Shown here: positions 1 to 4,987 of the stretch, piece by piece
Position numbering within the stretch: the first letter of the stretch is position 1
Layout: every line of letters begins with the position of its first letter
Source: an uncultured Pseudomonadota bacterium
GTDB lineage: Bacteria; Pseudomonadota; Gammaproteobacteria; Burkholderiales; Usitatibacteraceae
Length of the DNA stretch: 8,026 nt
Direction of reading: 5' to 3'
Assembly (NCBI GenBank): GCA_937898635.1
Contig: CALEJW010000265.1
Span: forward strand, 1 to 8,026
The notes under the pieces: generated by a model
Seen by the model: the letters and a program-made list of their open reading frames with translations, nothing else
What the model was told of the DNA's origin: nothing
The model's database searches: none
Position numbers and translations under genes: made by a program

Positions 1-8
1 AGTGGCGC

Positions 9-734
9 GTGGCGGCAATCGTGATCAGCGAGGCGCAGGGCGTGCGCCAATTGCACTTCGGCTCGCGCTGGGTCCAGGGCGCGATGCGCATCGCGCGGCC
101 CTGGTCCCTCGAGCTGGAGTACACCCGGCAGATGATGCTTCCCCTCGCGCTCCGGGCCCCGGGCCGGTGGCCGGCGCGGGTGCTGCAGGTGGGCCTGGGC
201 GCGGCCTCCGTGACGCGATTCCTGCATCGCCACCGGCCGCTCGCACGGATCACGGTCGTGGAGATCCTGCCGGAGGTGGTCGCCGCGGCCCGGCAGTACT
301 TCCGGCTCCCGGACGATCCGGCCCGGCTGCGGATCGAGATCGGCGACGGCCACGAGTTCCTGGCGGCATCGCGCGATCGCTTCGACCTGGTCCTCGTCGA
401 CGGATTCGACGGCGACGGGCGGGCGGGGATGCTCGACTCCCTCCCCTTCCACCTCAACTGCCGCGCGCGGCTCTCCGGATCGGGCGTGGCGGCCTACAAC
501 CTGCTCGATCGGGGCCGCGGCACGAAGGCGGCCGTCGCACGCCTTCGCGAGGCGTTCGGCGAGGGGATGCTCGTCCTGCCCCGGTGCGCCGCGGGAAACA
601 CCGTGGTCCTCGCCGGGGCCCTGGCGCCCTTGCGCGGGTGCGCGAAGGCGCTGCGCGAACGCGCCCTCGCCTTGCGCGAGCAAACCGGTCTCGACCTCCT
701 CGCGCTCGTCGAAGCCCTCCCGCCCGGCGGTTGA
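9..734 (+). CDS. Spermidine-synthase-like (SAM-fold) protein, possibly 5'-partial
   Basis: This protein has the Rossmann methyltransferase fold of the spermidine synthase family. A short N-terminal beta region (about residues 1-30) is followed by the LELEYTRQMM segment (34-43), which matches the gate region of SpeE. Motif I is VGLGAAS (61-67), the acidic end of strand 2 is E85, GDG lies at 112-114, and a D-x-x-D pair (D131, D134) sits where SpeE has its catalytic aspartates. The Asp of the usual GGGDG motif and the His of the usual YHE motif are absent, so a true putrescine aminopropyltransferase role is doubtful; the substrate is unknown. Its 241 residues make it shorter than classical SpeE. 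The start used is GTG at 9. The frame stays open to the window edge (TGG CGC before it), and any ribosome site would lie near or beyond the edge, so the true start could be further upstream. It converges on the GST gene with an 18-nt gap. Confidence 0.82.
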   Translation: MAAIVISEAQGVRQLHFGSRWVQGAMRIARPWSLELEYTRQMMLPLALRAPGRWPARVLQVGLGAASVTRFLHRHRPLARITVVEILPEVVAAARQYFRLPDDPARLRIEIGDGHEFLAASRDRFDLVLVDGFDGDGRAGMLDSLPFHLNCRARLSGSGVAAYNLLDRGRGTKAAVARLREAFGEGMLVLPRCAAGNTVVLAGALAPLRGCAKALRERALALREQTGLDLLALVEALPPGG

Positions 735-752
735 GGAAGGCCGCGCGACCCG

Positions 753-1424
753 TCAGGCGCCGAGGGAGAACTCGCCGCCGCGCGCGAGGGCGCGGGCGTG
801 CGCGGGCCGGGCGTGGATGCGCGCGAGGAAGTCCGCGAGGCGCGGCCGGCTCCCGTCCAGCCCGGCCCGCGCGGCCGCGGCCTCGAGGGGAAAGCTCATC
901 TGGATGTCCGCCGCGCTGAACGCCTCTCCCGCGAACCACGCGTGGCGCCCGAGTTCCTCCTCGAGGAAGTCGAGGTGGCGCGCGATCTGCGGCATCACGA
1001 AGTCCTCCTTCACCCGCCGGGCGATGGCGCGCGCCACCGGCCTCGCGAGGAAGGGCATCGGCCCGCTCTCGACGCGGTCGAAGACGAGCTTGAGAAGGAG
1101 CGGCGGCATGGCGGAGCCTTCCGCGTAATGCATCCAGTAGGTGTAGCGAAGCCGCTCGGGCGTGCCGCGCGCGGGGGCGAGCCTGCCCTCGCCGTGGGCC
1201 TCGACGAGGTACTCCAGGATGGCGCCGGACTCGGCGATCGTGGCGGACCCGTCCGTGATGACCGGGGACTTGCCGAGCGGGTGCACTTCCCGGAGCGAGG
1301 CCGGGGCGAGCAGCGTCGCGGGATCGCGCCGGTAGCGCTCGATGCGGTAGTCGAGGCCGAGTTCCTCCAGCAGCCAGAGGACCCGCTGCGAGCGCGAGTT
1401 GTTCAGGTGGTGGACCGTGATCAT
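753..1424 (-). CDS. Glutathione S-transferase (GTT1-like)
   Basis: This is a 223-residue cytosolic glutathione S-transferase, which conjugates or reduces substrates using glutathione. The thioredoxin-like N-terminal domain (about 1-80) opens with HHLNNSRSQRVLWLLEELGL, typical of the GTT1-like subgroup, with the likely glutathione-activating serine at 10 or 12. GKSPV (51-55) holds the cis-proline, and ESGAI (65-69) holds the Glu-Ser pair that grips the gamma-glutamyl part of glutathione. The all-helical C-terminal domain (about 90-215) carries the N-capping box of helix 6 (S170 to D173 in FSAADIQMSF). The ATG at 1424 was chosen because the fold begins right there; the open frame runs on upstream but reads as the shadow of the small gene in another frame. 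No good Shine-Dalgarno is visible, and the gene lies 29 nt after the small lysine-rich gene, so coupled translation or a shared transcript is plausible. The physiological substrate cannot be told from sequence. Confidence 0.93.
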   Translation of the reverse strand: MITVHHLNNSRSQRVLWLLEELGLDYRIERYRRDPATLLAPASLREVHPLGKSPVITDGSATIAESGAILEYLVEAHGEGRLAPARGTPERLRYTYWMHYAEGSAMPPLLLKLVFDRVESGPMPFLARPVARAIARRVKEDFVMPQIARHLDFLEEELGRHAWFAGEAFSAADIQMSFPLEAAAARAGLDGSRPRLADFLARIHARPAHARALARGGEFSLGA

Positions 1425-1453
1425 GCAGGCGCCGTCGCGGCCCCCCGCCGGCT

Positions 1454-1570
1454 TCAGCCGCGCTGGCGCTCGAGCTTCTTGAGGCGCTTGGCCTCCTTCT
1501 TCTCCTTGGGAGTCCGGAGCGGCTCCTTCTTCACCATCTTCTTGGTGTCCTTGTCCTTGCTGTGACTCAT
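1454..1570 (-). CDS. Small lysine-rich protein, 38 residues
   Basis: A short open frame runs from ATG at 1570 to TGA at 1454-1456. It encodes a very basic peptide starting MSHSKDKDTKK and ending LERQRG, with 12 Lys and 4 Arg in 38 residues; nearly every lysine in-between comes in KK or EKK clusters. An AGGAG lies 10 nt before the ATG, and GAGG lies closer. Lysine is always AAG, which suits the GC-rich codon habit of the neighbours and makes chance less likely. There is no signal peptide or membrane segment. It probably forms a charged helix or is disordered, and could bind nucleic acid or ribosomes, but that is a guess from charge alone. I recall similar tiny lysine-rich hypothetical proteins in Proteobacteria but cannot name a family. 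It precedes the GST gene by 29 nt on the same strand, probably in one transcript. The alternative is a non-coding leader. Confidence 0.62.
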   Translation of the reverse strand: MSHSKDKDTKKMVKKEPLRTPKEKKEAKRLKKLERQRG

Positions 1571-1580
1571 GGCCCTCACT

Positions 1581-1585
1581 CTCCT
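1581..1585 (-). promoter_or_regulatory. Shine-Dalgarno of the small lysine-rich gene
   Basis: AGGAG on the minus strand, 10 nt before the ATG at 1570. The spacing is slightly long, but it is the best ribosome site in the area and is the main non-compositional support for the small gene. Confidence 0.5.
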
Positions 1586-1664
1586 GTGGCGTTTGACCGG
1601 TGCCCGGCGGGACGACGCCCGGGGCGCGATCACTATAGCGCGGAGGCCGCCCTCCCGGCGCGGT

Positions 1665-1679
1665 GTAACAGTTTGTGAA
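1665..1679 (+). promoter_or_regulatory. Possible OmpR/CpxR-type direct repeat
   Basis: GTAAC, five bases, then GTGAA form an imperfect direct repeat one helical turn apart. This is the layout of binding sites for OmpR-family response regulators (for example GTAAA-N5-GTAAA for CpxR). It stands out as an AT-richer patch in the 222-bp gap between the small lysine-rich gene (leftward) and the glycine-zipper gene (rightward), about 115 bp before the latter. Envelope-stress control of a secreted glycine-zipper protein would make sense, but a single imperfect site is weak evidence. The rest of the gap shows no convincing core promoter. Confidence 0.25.
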
Positions 1680-1780
1680 CCTGTCCTCCGCGGTCCCCGG
1701 GGGCGCGTTACTGGTCACGGGCGCCGGGTTTCCGGCGTCTCGCGGCCACGGGGCCCCGCCCCGGCCGTCCACGAAGGACC

Positions 1781-1786
1781 AAGGAG
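1781..1786 (+). promoter_or_regulatory. Shine-Dalgarno of the glycine-zipper gene
   Basis: AAGGAG, 6 nt before the ATG at 1793. Ideal sequence and spacing, which fixes this start and the intact signal peptide that follows it. Confidence 0.85.
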
Positions 1787-1792
1787 ACGACG

Positions 1793-2275
1793 ATGCTCAA
1801 GAAATCCCTCGCGATCGCCGCCATCGCCACCAGCGCGGCATTCGTTCCCGGGCAGGCCGCCGCGGGAGACACCGGACTCGGTGCGGTGCTCGGCGCGACC
1901 CTCGGCGCCGCGATCGGCCACAACCTGGACGGCCGCCACGGCGCCGTGCTGGGTGGCGTGCTCGGCGCGGTCGCCGGCGCCAGCATCGCCTCGGGTTCCC
2001 ACGGCCATTACGAAGCGCACTACGCCCCGCCGGCCGCGACCTACTACCCGCCCGCGCCGGTGTACTACGCGCCGCGCGCCTACGCCCCGGCCCCCGTGTA
2101 CTACGCGCCGCCGCCCGTGATCGTGCGCAGCCGCCCGGTGATCGTGCACGCCCCCGTGGTTCGCCGGCCGGTCTATGCGCCCGTCGCCGTGGAGCGACGG
2201 CACGACCGGCGCCACGATCGGTACGAGGATCGCCACGAGCGGTTCGAGGATCGCCACGACCGCCGCTGGCGCTGA
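1793..2275 (+). CDS. Secreted double glycine-zipper protein with Tyr/Pro and charged repeats
   Basis: A 160-residue exported protein of unknown function. The signal peptide covers residues 1 to about 24 (MLKKSLAIAAIATSAAF..., likely cut after the AAA at 22-24). Two glycine zippers follow with exact GxxxGxxxGxxxG spacing: G30, G34, G38, G42 and G50, G54, G58, G62. They are separated by a short polar turn (HNLDGRH), so they should form a helical hairpin that packs or inserts into a membrane. Residues 74-108 are rich in YYAP-type motifs, 109-133 in Val/Pro/Arg, and the tail (134-160) is a charged run of HDR/EDRH units. Glycine-zipper proteins of this kind are usually outer-membrane or periplasmic and often annotated as surface antigen or YMGG-like, but function is rarely known. 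The convergent gene on the right ends 24 nt away. The low-complexity tail suggests binding to metal, polyanion or cell wall, which is inference. Confidence 0.85.
   Translation: MLKKSLAIAAIATSAAFVPGQAAAGDTGLGAVLGATLGAAIGHNLDGRHGAVLGGVLGAVAGASIASGSHGHYEAHYAPPAATYYPPAPVYYAPRAYAPAPVYYAPPPVIVRSRPVIVHAPVVRRPVYAPVAVERRHDRRHDRYEDRHERFEDRHDRRWR
2224..2259 (+). repeat. Two 15-bp direct repeats, 21-bp period, in the glycine-zipper gene
   Basis: CGAGGATCGCCACGA occurs at 2224-2238 and again, identical, at 2245-2259. The 21-bp period encodes seven-residue units (YEDRHER, FEDRHDR). Identity at the DNA level, including wobble positions, points to recent tandem duplication that may vary in copy number between strains. 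Confidence 0.8.
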
Positions 2276-2299
2276 GCCCGGCCCGGGACGGGGCGGCCG

Positions 2300-2839
2300 C
2301 TAGGTCGCCCTTCGCTTTCGCGACGGCGGCGCGCAGAAGGACCCCAGGCCGTGGCGTTCGAAATGGGCCACGGCCTCGGGGTCGGCCCGGGTGGCGTCGA
2401 TGACGTGCTCCCCGAAGGCTCCGCCGCCGCAGGCGTACTGCCCCACGGCGCCACCCCCGAGCGCCGTCCAGCCCACCGCGCCGCCCCCGACCGCCACGCT
2501 TCCGATCGCAAGGCCCCCGAACGCGATCGCCGCGCCGATCGAGGCTCCCCCGAAAGTGACCGCGCCCAGCGCCAGGCCGCCCATGGCCACGATGCCCCGG
2601 GCGAGGCCGCCGATCGCGAGGACCCCGGTGGCGATGTCGCCGATCGCGACGATGCCGCGCGCGTGGCCGCGCATCTCGCCCTTGCCGGGGTCGGGCCCGG
2701 TCGCGATCGCGACGAAGGGCACGCCGAGCAGCTCGAAGGGCGAGCGGTAGCGCACGCCGCGAAAGCCGCCGAACGCCTGCTGCGAGAGCCTGGCTTCGAG
2801 TTCCTTCACGCGTTTCTCGAGATCCTGGCGCGATTGCAT
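2300..2839 (-). CDS. Protein of 16 glycine-ended five-residue repeats
   Basis: A 179-residue protein with a striking repeat and no function I can assign. Residues 4-21 form a short charged helix, probably a coiled coil (DLEKRVKELEARLSQQ). A linker (22-62) contains RSPFELLGVPFVAIATGPDPGKGE. Residues 63-143 are then 16 consecutive five-residue units of pattern x-x-Ala-x-Gly (for example IVAIG, VLAIG, GLALG, SVAVG, GGAVG), with one extra Ala at 103 and Ala replaced only in units 7 and 8. The C-terminal 36 residues are polar and basic. A five-residue period suggests a compact beta-helix like pentapeptide-repeat proteins; the VAIG wording also recalls YadA-type head repeats; small-residue membrane packing is a third option. 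No signal peptide is seen. I recall related GG-repeat proteins in diverse bacteria, annotated hypothetical. The strong AAGGAGG fixes the start. It follows the aldolase gene by 38 nt and may share its transcript. Confidence 0.85.
   Translation of the reverse strand: MQSRQDLEKRVKELEARLSQQAFGGFRGVRYRSPFELLGVPFVAIATGPDPGKGEMRGHARGIVAIGDIATGVLAIGGLARGIVAMGGLALGAVTFGGASIGAAIAFGGLAIGSVAVGGGAVGWTALGGGAVGQYACGGGAFGEHVIDATRADPEAVAHFERHGLGSFCAPPSRKRRAT
2411..2653 (-). repeat. Region coding for the 16 five-residue repeats
   Basis: This stretch encodes residues 63-143 of the repeat protein. Its plus-strand shadow shows the same 15-bp rhythm. Units differ in wobble bases, so the repeat looks old and kept by selection on the protein rather than freshly duplicated. 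Confidence 0.8.
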
Positions 2840-2845
2840 GGCTCG

Positions 2846-2852
2846 CCTCCTT
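2846..2852 (-). promoter_or_regulatory. Strong Shine-Dalgarno of the five-residue repeat gene
   Basis: AAGGAGG on the minus strand, 6 nt before the ATG at 2839. It rules out the longer upstream reading of this frame, which would overlap the aldolase gene. Confidence 0.88.
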
Positions 2853-2856
2853 CCCG

Positions 2857-2878
2857 TGCCCCGTCGGGCAGGGTGCCC
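2857..2878 (-). other. Two mutually exclusive hairpins between the aldolase and repeat genes
   Basis: In the mRNA sense, GGGCA (2878-2874), TGCCC (2870-2866) and GGGCA (2861-2857) follow one another. The middle segment can pair perfectly with the first (loop of 3) or the third (loop of 4), not both. The first segment overlaps the last base of the aldolase stop codon, and the third ends 4 nt before the Shine-Dalgarno of the next gene. Arms are only 5 bp, so this could be chance in GC-rich DNA. Confidence 0.4.
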
Positions 2879-4848
2879 TAGATCACCCGGTCGTTGCCGC
2901 CGTCGACGGGCACCTGCGCGCCCGTGGTCTTCGCGAAGAGCGGGCCGCACATCTCCGCGGCCAGCTCCGCGACGTCGCGGCTCGTCACCTCCGTGCGCAG
3001 CACGTTGTTGCGCTTGTACTCCTCCACGCTCATGCGGTAGTGCGCGGCGCGGGCGGCGAGGACTTCCGGCGTCCAGATCCCGGTGTCGAACACCGCGTTG
3101 GGATGGAGCGAATTCACGCGGATGCCGTCCTCGCCCCACTCCAGCGCCGCGACGCGGGCGAGCTGGGTCAACGCGGCCTTCGAGGCCGAGTAGGCGGATG
3201 CGCCGGGGCCGGGCGCGGGCACGTTCTTCGAGCCGATCACCACGACGCGCCCGCCCCGCGGCGCGAGCGCGAGGTACGGGTGGCACTCGCGCATGAGGAC
3301 GAGGTTCGCGTCGACGTTCACGCGCATCACGCTGCGCCATTCCTCCGTGCCCAGCGCCTCGATGCGCCGCCCGCCCGGGAAGATGCCGGCGTTGAGCACG
3401 AGCATGTCGAGGCCGCCGAAGGCGTCGACCGCGCGGCGAAGCGCCGCGGCGAGTTCGTCCTCGGAAGTGATGTCGCAGGCCAGTCCCAGGAAGTCGGGCC
3501 GCGCGTGCATCGCCGCGATCTCCGGCTTGAGGTCGAGACCCACCACCGCGGCGCCGCGCGCGAGGAGCGAGGAGACGCAGGCCCGGCCGATGCCGGAGAC
3601 GGCGCCGGTCACGAGCGCGACTTCTCCCGCGAGCGCCGGGGGCTTTCCCGAGCGCGCGAGCTTCGCCTGCTCGAGGTCCCAGTACTCGACGTCGAAGAGG
3701 TCCTTCTCCGGCAGCGCCTCGTAGCCGCCGAGCGCCGTGGCGCGCTCGATCACGTCCATGGTGTGCGCGTAGATCTCCGCGACCACGGCCGCGTCGCGCG
3801 CGCTTCGCCCGACGCCCAGCAGCCCGAGCTCCGGATCGAGCACCAGGCGGGGGGCCGGGTCGAGCATGGTCTTGCGCGCCTTCGCCTTCGGCTCCTGCTC
3901 GGCGAAGTACCTGCGGTAGGCGGCGACGTAGGCCTCGGTGTCGCGTCCCACCATGGGCACGCGCTTCGTGCGGATCGAGTGGTCGGGCGTGGCGGGCCCG
4001 CGCCCGGCCACCTGCGCGAGGTCGGGGCGCGCGCAGAAGGCGAGGCTGCGGGGGTCCGCGTGGCGTGAGACGACGACCGGGAAGCCCGCCGCCGCCGCGA
4101 TCCCGCGTCGCAGCGCGGCGATCTCGCGCGGCGCGGCGGGCGCGGCGCGGGGCGCCGGCGGGGGCAGGCTCCAGGCCTTGCGCTTCGCGAGGTAGCGCTC
4201 GGCGCGATCGACGAGCGAGACCATGCGCTCGTAGGACTGCCGCGCCGTCTCGCCGAAGGAGAAGATGCCGTGGTTCAGGAGCACCATGCCGATCGTTTCC
4301 GCCCCGGCCTCCCCGGGGAAGCGCTTCGCGCAGTCGCGCGCGAGGTCGAAGCCGGGCATCACGTAGGGAACGACCACCACGAGCTCCCCGAAGGCCTCGC
4401 GGATCCTCGCCTCGCCGTCGCGCGTGTTGGTGATCGCGAGCACCGCGTCGGCGTGGGTGTGATCCACGAACTTGTGGGGCAGGATCGCGTGCAGGATCGC
4501 CTCGACGGACGGCGCGGGCGCCCCCGCGCGCGTCGTGTGGGTCGCGAGCTCGCTCACCATCACCGGGTCGGGCAGCGCGGGGAGCCGGGCGAGGGCGCGC
4601 AGGTGCGCGAGGCGAACGGGCGCGAATCCGGCCTCCTCGATCGTCTCGAGGTCCCAGCCGCTGCCCTTCACGTAGAGGAGCTCCTCTTCCTCGCCGAGCA
4701 CGTTCCTCTCGACGATCTTCACCGAGGTGTTTCCGCCCCCGTGCAGCACGAGGCTGCGGTCGCGCCCGAGCAGGCGCGAGGTGTAGCAGCGCAGCGCGAG
4801 GTCGCCCGCGAGGGCGGAGGCTTCCCGGTCGTCCCAGAGGCTCTTCAT
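2878..4848 (-). CDS. Bifunctional class II aldolase / short-chain dehydrogenase
   Basis: A 656-residue two-domain enzyme of the RhaD/YuxG type (bifunctional rhamnulose-1-phosphate aldolase/lactaldehyde dehydrogenase family). The N-terminal class II aldolase domain (about 15-225) shows GGGNTSVK (37-44), KGSG (61-64), H104 in HTTR, the zinc ligands of HTHAD (130-134), and NHG (192-194). A Pro/Ala-rich linker (228-241) follows. The C-terminal SDR domain (about 407-656) shows TGAVSGIG (414-421), D439 at the end of strand 2 (suggesting NAD over NADP), NAG (486-488), and the catalytic set S540, Y553, K557. In the characterised relatives the aldolase splits a ketose 1-phosphate into dihydroxyacetone phosphate plus an aldehyde, which the SDR oxidises. 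No other rhamnose gene is nearby, so the actual substrate is open. No good Shine-Dalgarno precedes the ATG; a promoter-like pair ends 6 nt upstream (see separate entry). All key residues are present. Confidence 0.94.
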   Translation of the reverse strand: MKSLWDDREASALAGDLALRCYTSRLLGRDRSLVLHGGGNTSVKIVERNVLGEEEELLYVKGSGWDLETIEEAGFAPVRLAHLRALARLPALPDPVMVSELATHTTRAGAPAPSVEAILHAILPHKFVDHTHADAVLAITNTRDGEARIREAFGELVVVVPYVMPGFDLARDCAKRFPGEAGAETIGMVLLNHGIFSFGETARQSYERMVSLVDRAERYLAKRKAWSLPPPAPRAAPAAPREIAALRRGIAAAAGFPVVVSRHADPRSLAFCARPDLAQVAGRGPATPDHSIRTKRVPMVGRDTEAYVAAYRRYFAEQEPKAKARKTMLDPAPRLVLDPELGLLGVGRSARDAAVVAEIYAHTMDVIERATALGGYEALPEKDLFDVEYWDLEQAKLARSGKPPALAGEVALVTGAVSGIGRACVSSLLARGAAVVGLDLKPEIAAMHARPDFLGLACDITSEDELAAALRRAVDAFGGLDMLVLNAGIFPGGRRIEALGTEEWRSVMRVNVDANLVLMRECHPYLALAPRGGRVVVIGSKNVPAPGPGASAYSASKAALTQLARVAALEWGEDGIRVNSLHPNAVFDTGIWTPEVLAARAAHYRMSVEEYKRNNVLRTEVTSRDVAELAAEMCGPLFAKTTGAQVPVDGGNDRVI

Positions 4849-4854
4849 GGCGCG

Positions 4855-4883
4855 ATTCTCGCGGTCGCTGCCCTGGCCGTCAA
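4855..4883 (-). promoter_or_regulatory. Candidate promoter giving a leaderless aldolase mRNA
   Basis: On the minus strand, TTGACG (4883-4878; 5 of 6 to the sigma-70 -35) is followed after exactly 17 bp by GAGAAT (4860-4855; 4 of 6 to the -10). Transcription would then begin about 7 nt past the -10, at the A of the ATG at 4848. The lack of a clear ribosome site in the same place fits a leaderless message, though GAGA could itself serve as a poor Shine-Dalgarno. Confidence 0.4.
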
Positions 4884-4904
4884 CGAACCCGCGCGGCCCC
4901 GCAT

Positions 4905-4917
4905 CGCACGAAGTGCG
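4905..4917. repeat. Inverted repeat in the divergent promoter region
   Basis: CGCAC-GAA-GTGCG is a perfect 5-bp-arm inverted repeat. It touches the candidate -35 of the hydrolase gene, a place where an operator could act. The arms are short, and chance is possible in this composition. Confidence 0.3.
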
Positions 4918-4945
4918 TTACACGCGCGCGCATCTGTGCTAGTAA
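4917..4945 (+). promoter_or_regulatory. Candidate promoter of the secreted hydrolase gene
   Basis: GTTACA (4917-4922; 4 of 6 to the -35) lies 17 bp from TAGTAA (4940-4945), which carries a TGn extension (TGC at 4937-4939). It is in the AT-richest part of the 139-bp gap and would leave a leader of about 35 nt, enough for the GGAGG site. The spacer contains an alternating purine-pyrimidine run (4919-4933). Confidence 0.4.
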
Positions 4946-4977
4946 TCACCGCTCGACGCCCGTGCCGCCCGCTACCC

Positions 4978-4982
4978 GGAGG
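4978..4982 (+). promoter_or_regulatory. Shine-Dalgarno of the secreted hydrolase gene
   Basis: GGAGG, 5 nt before the ATG at 4988; fixes the start directly in front of the signal peptide. Confidence 0.85.
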
Positions 4983-4987
4983 CTTCC

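Noticed and set aside
1632..1637. TATAGT as a -10 box for the leftward small gene
   Set aside because: No acceptable -35 lies 16-18 bp upstream; the nearest match, TTCACA, is 36 bp away, and there is no TGn extension.
1425..1772. Upstream extension of the GST frame
   Set aside because: The added residues are low-complexity and out of frame with the better small lysine-rich gene; the GST fold begins exactly at the ATG at 1424.
2277..2287. CCCG-GCC-CGGG as a terminator between the convergent glycine-zipper and repeat genes
   Set aside because: Arms of only 4 bp and no T run on either strand; such palindromes are expected by chance at this GC content.
2840..3340. Upstream extension of the five-residue repeat protein into the aldolase gene
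   Set aside because: The extension is Arg-rich shadow sequence antagonistic to a clear SDR domain in another frame, and the AAGGAGG before 2839 sets the start.
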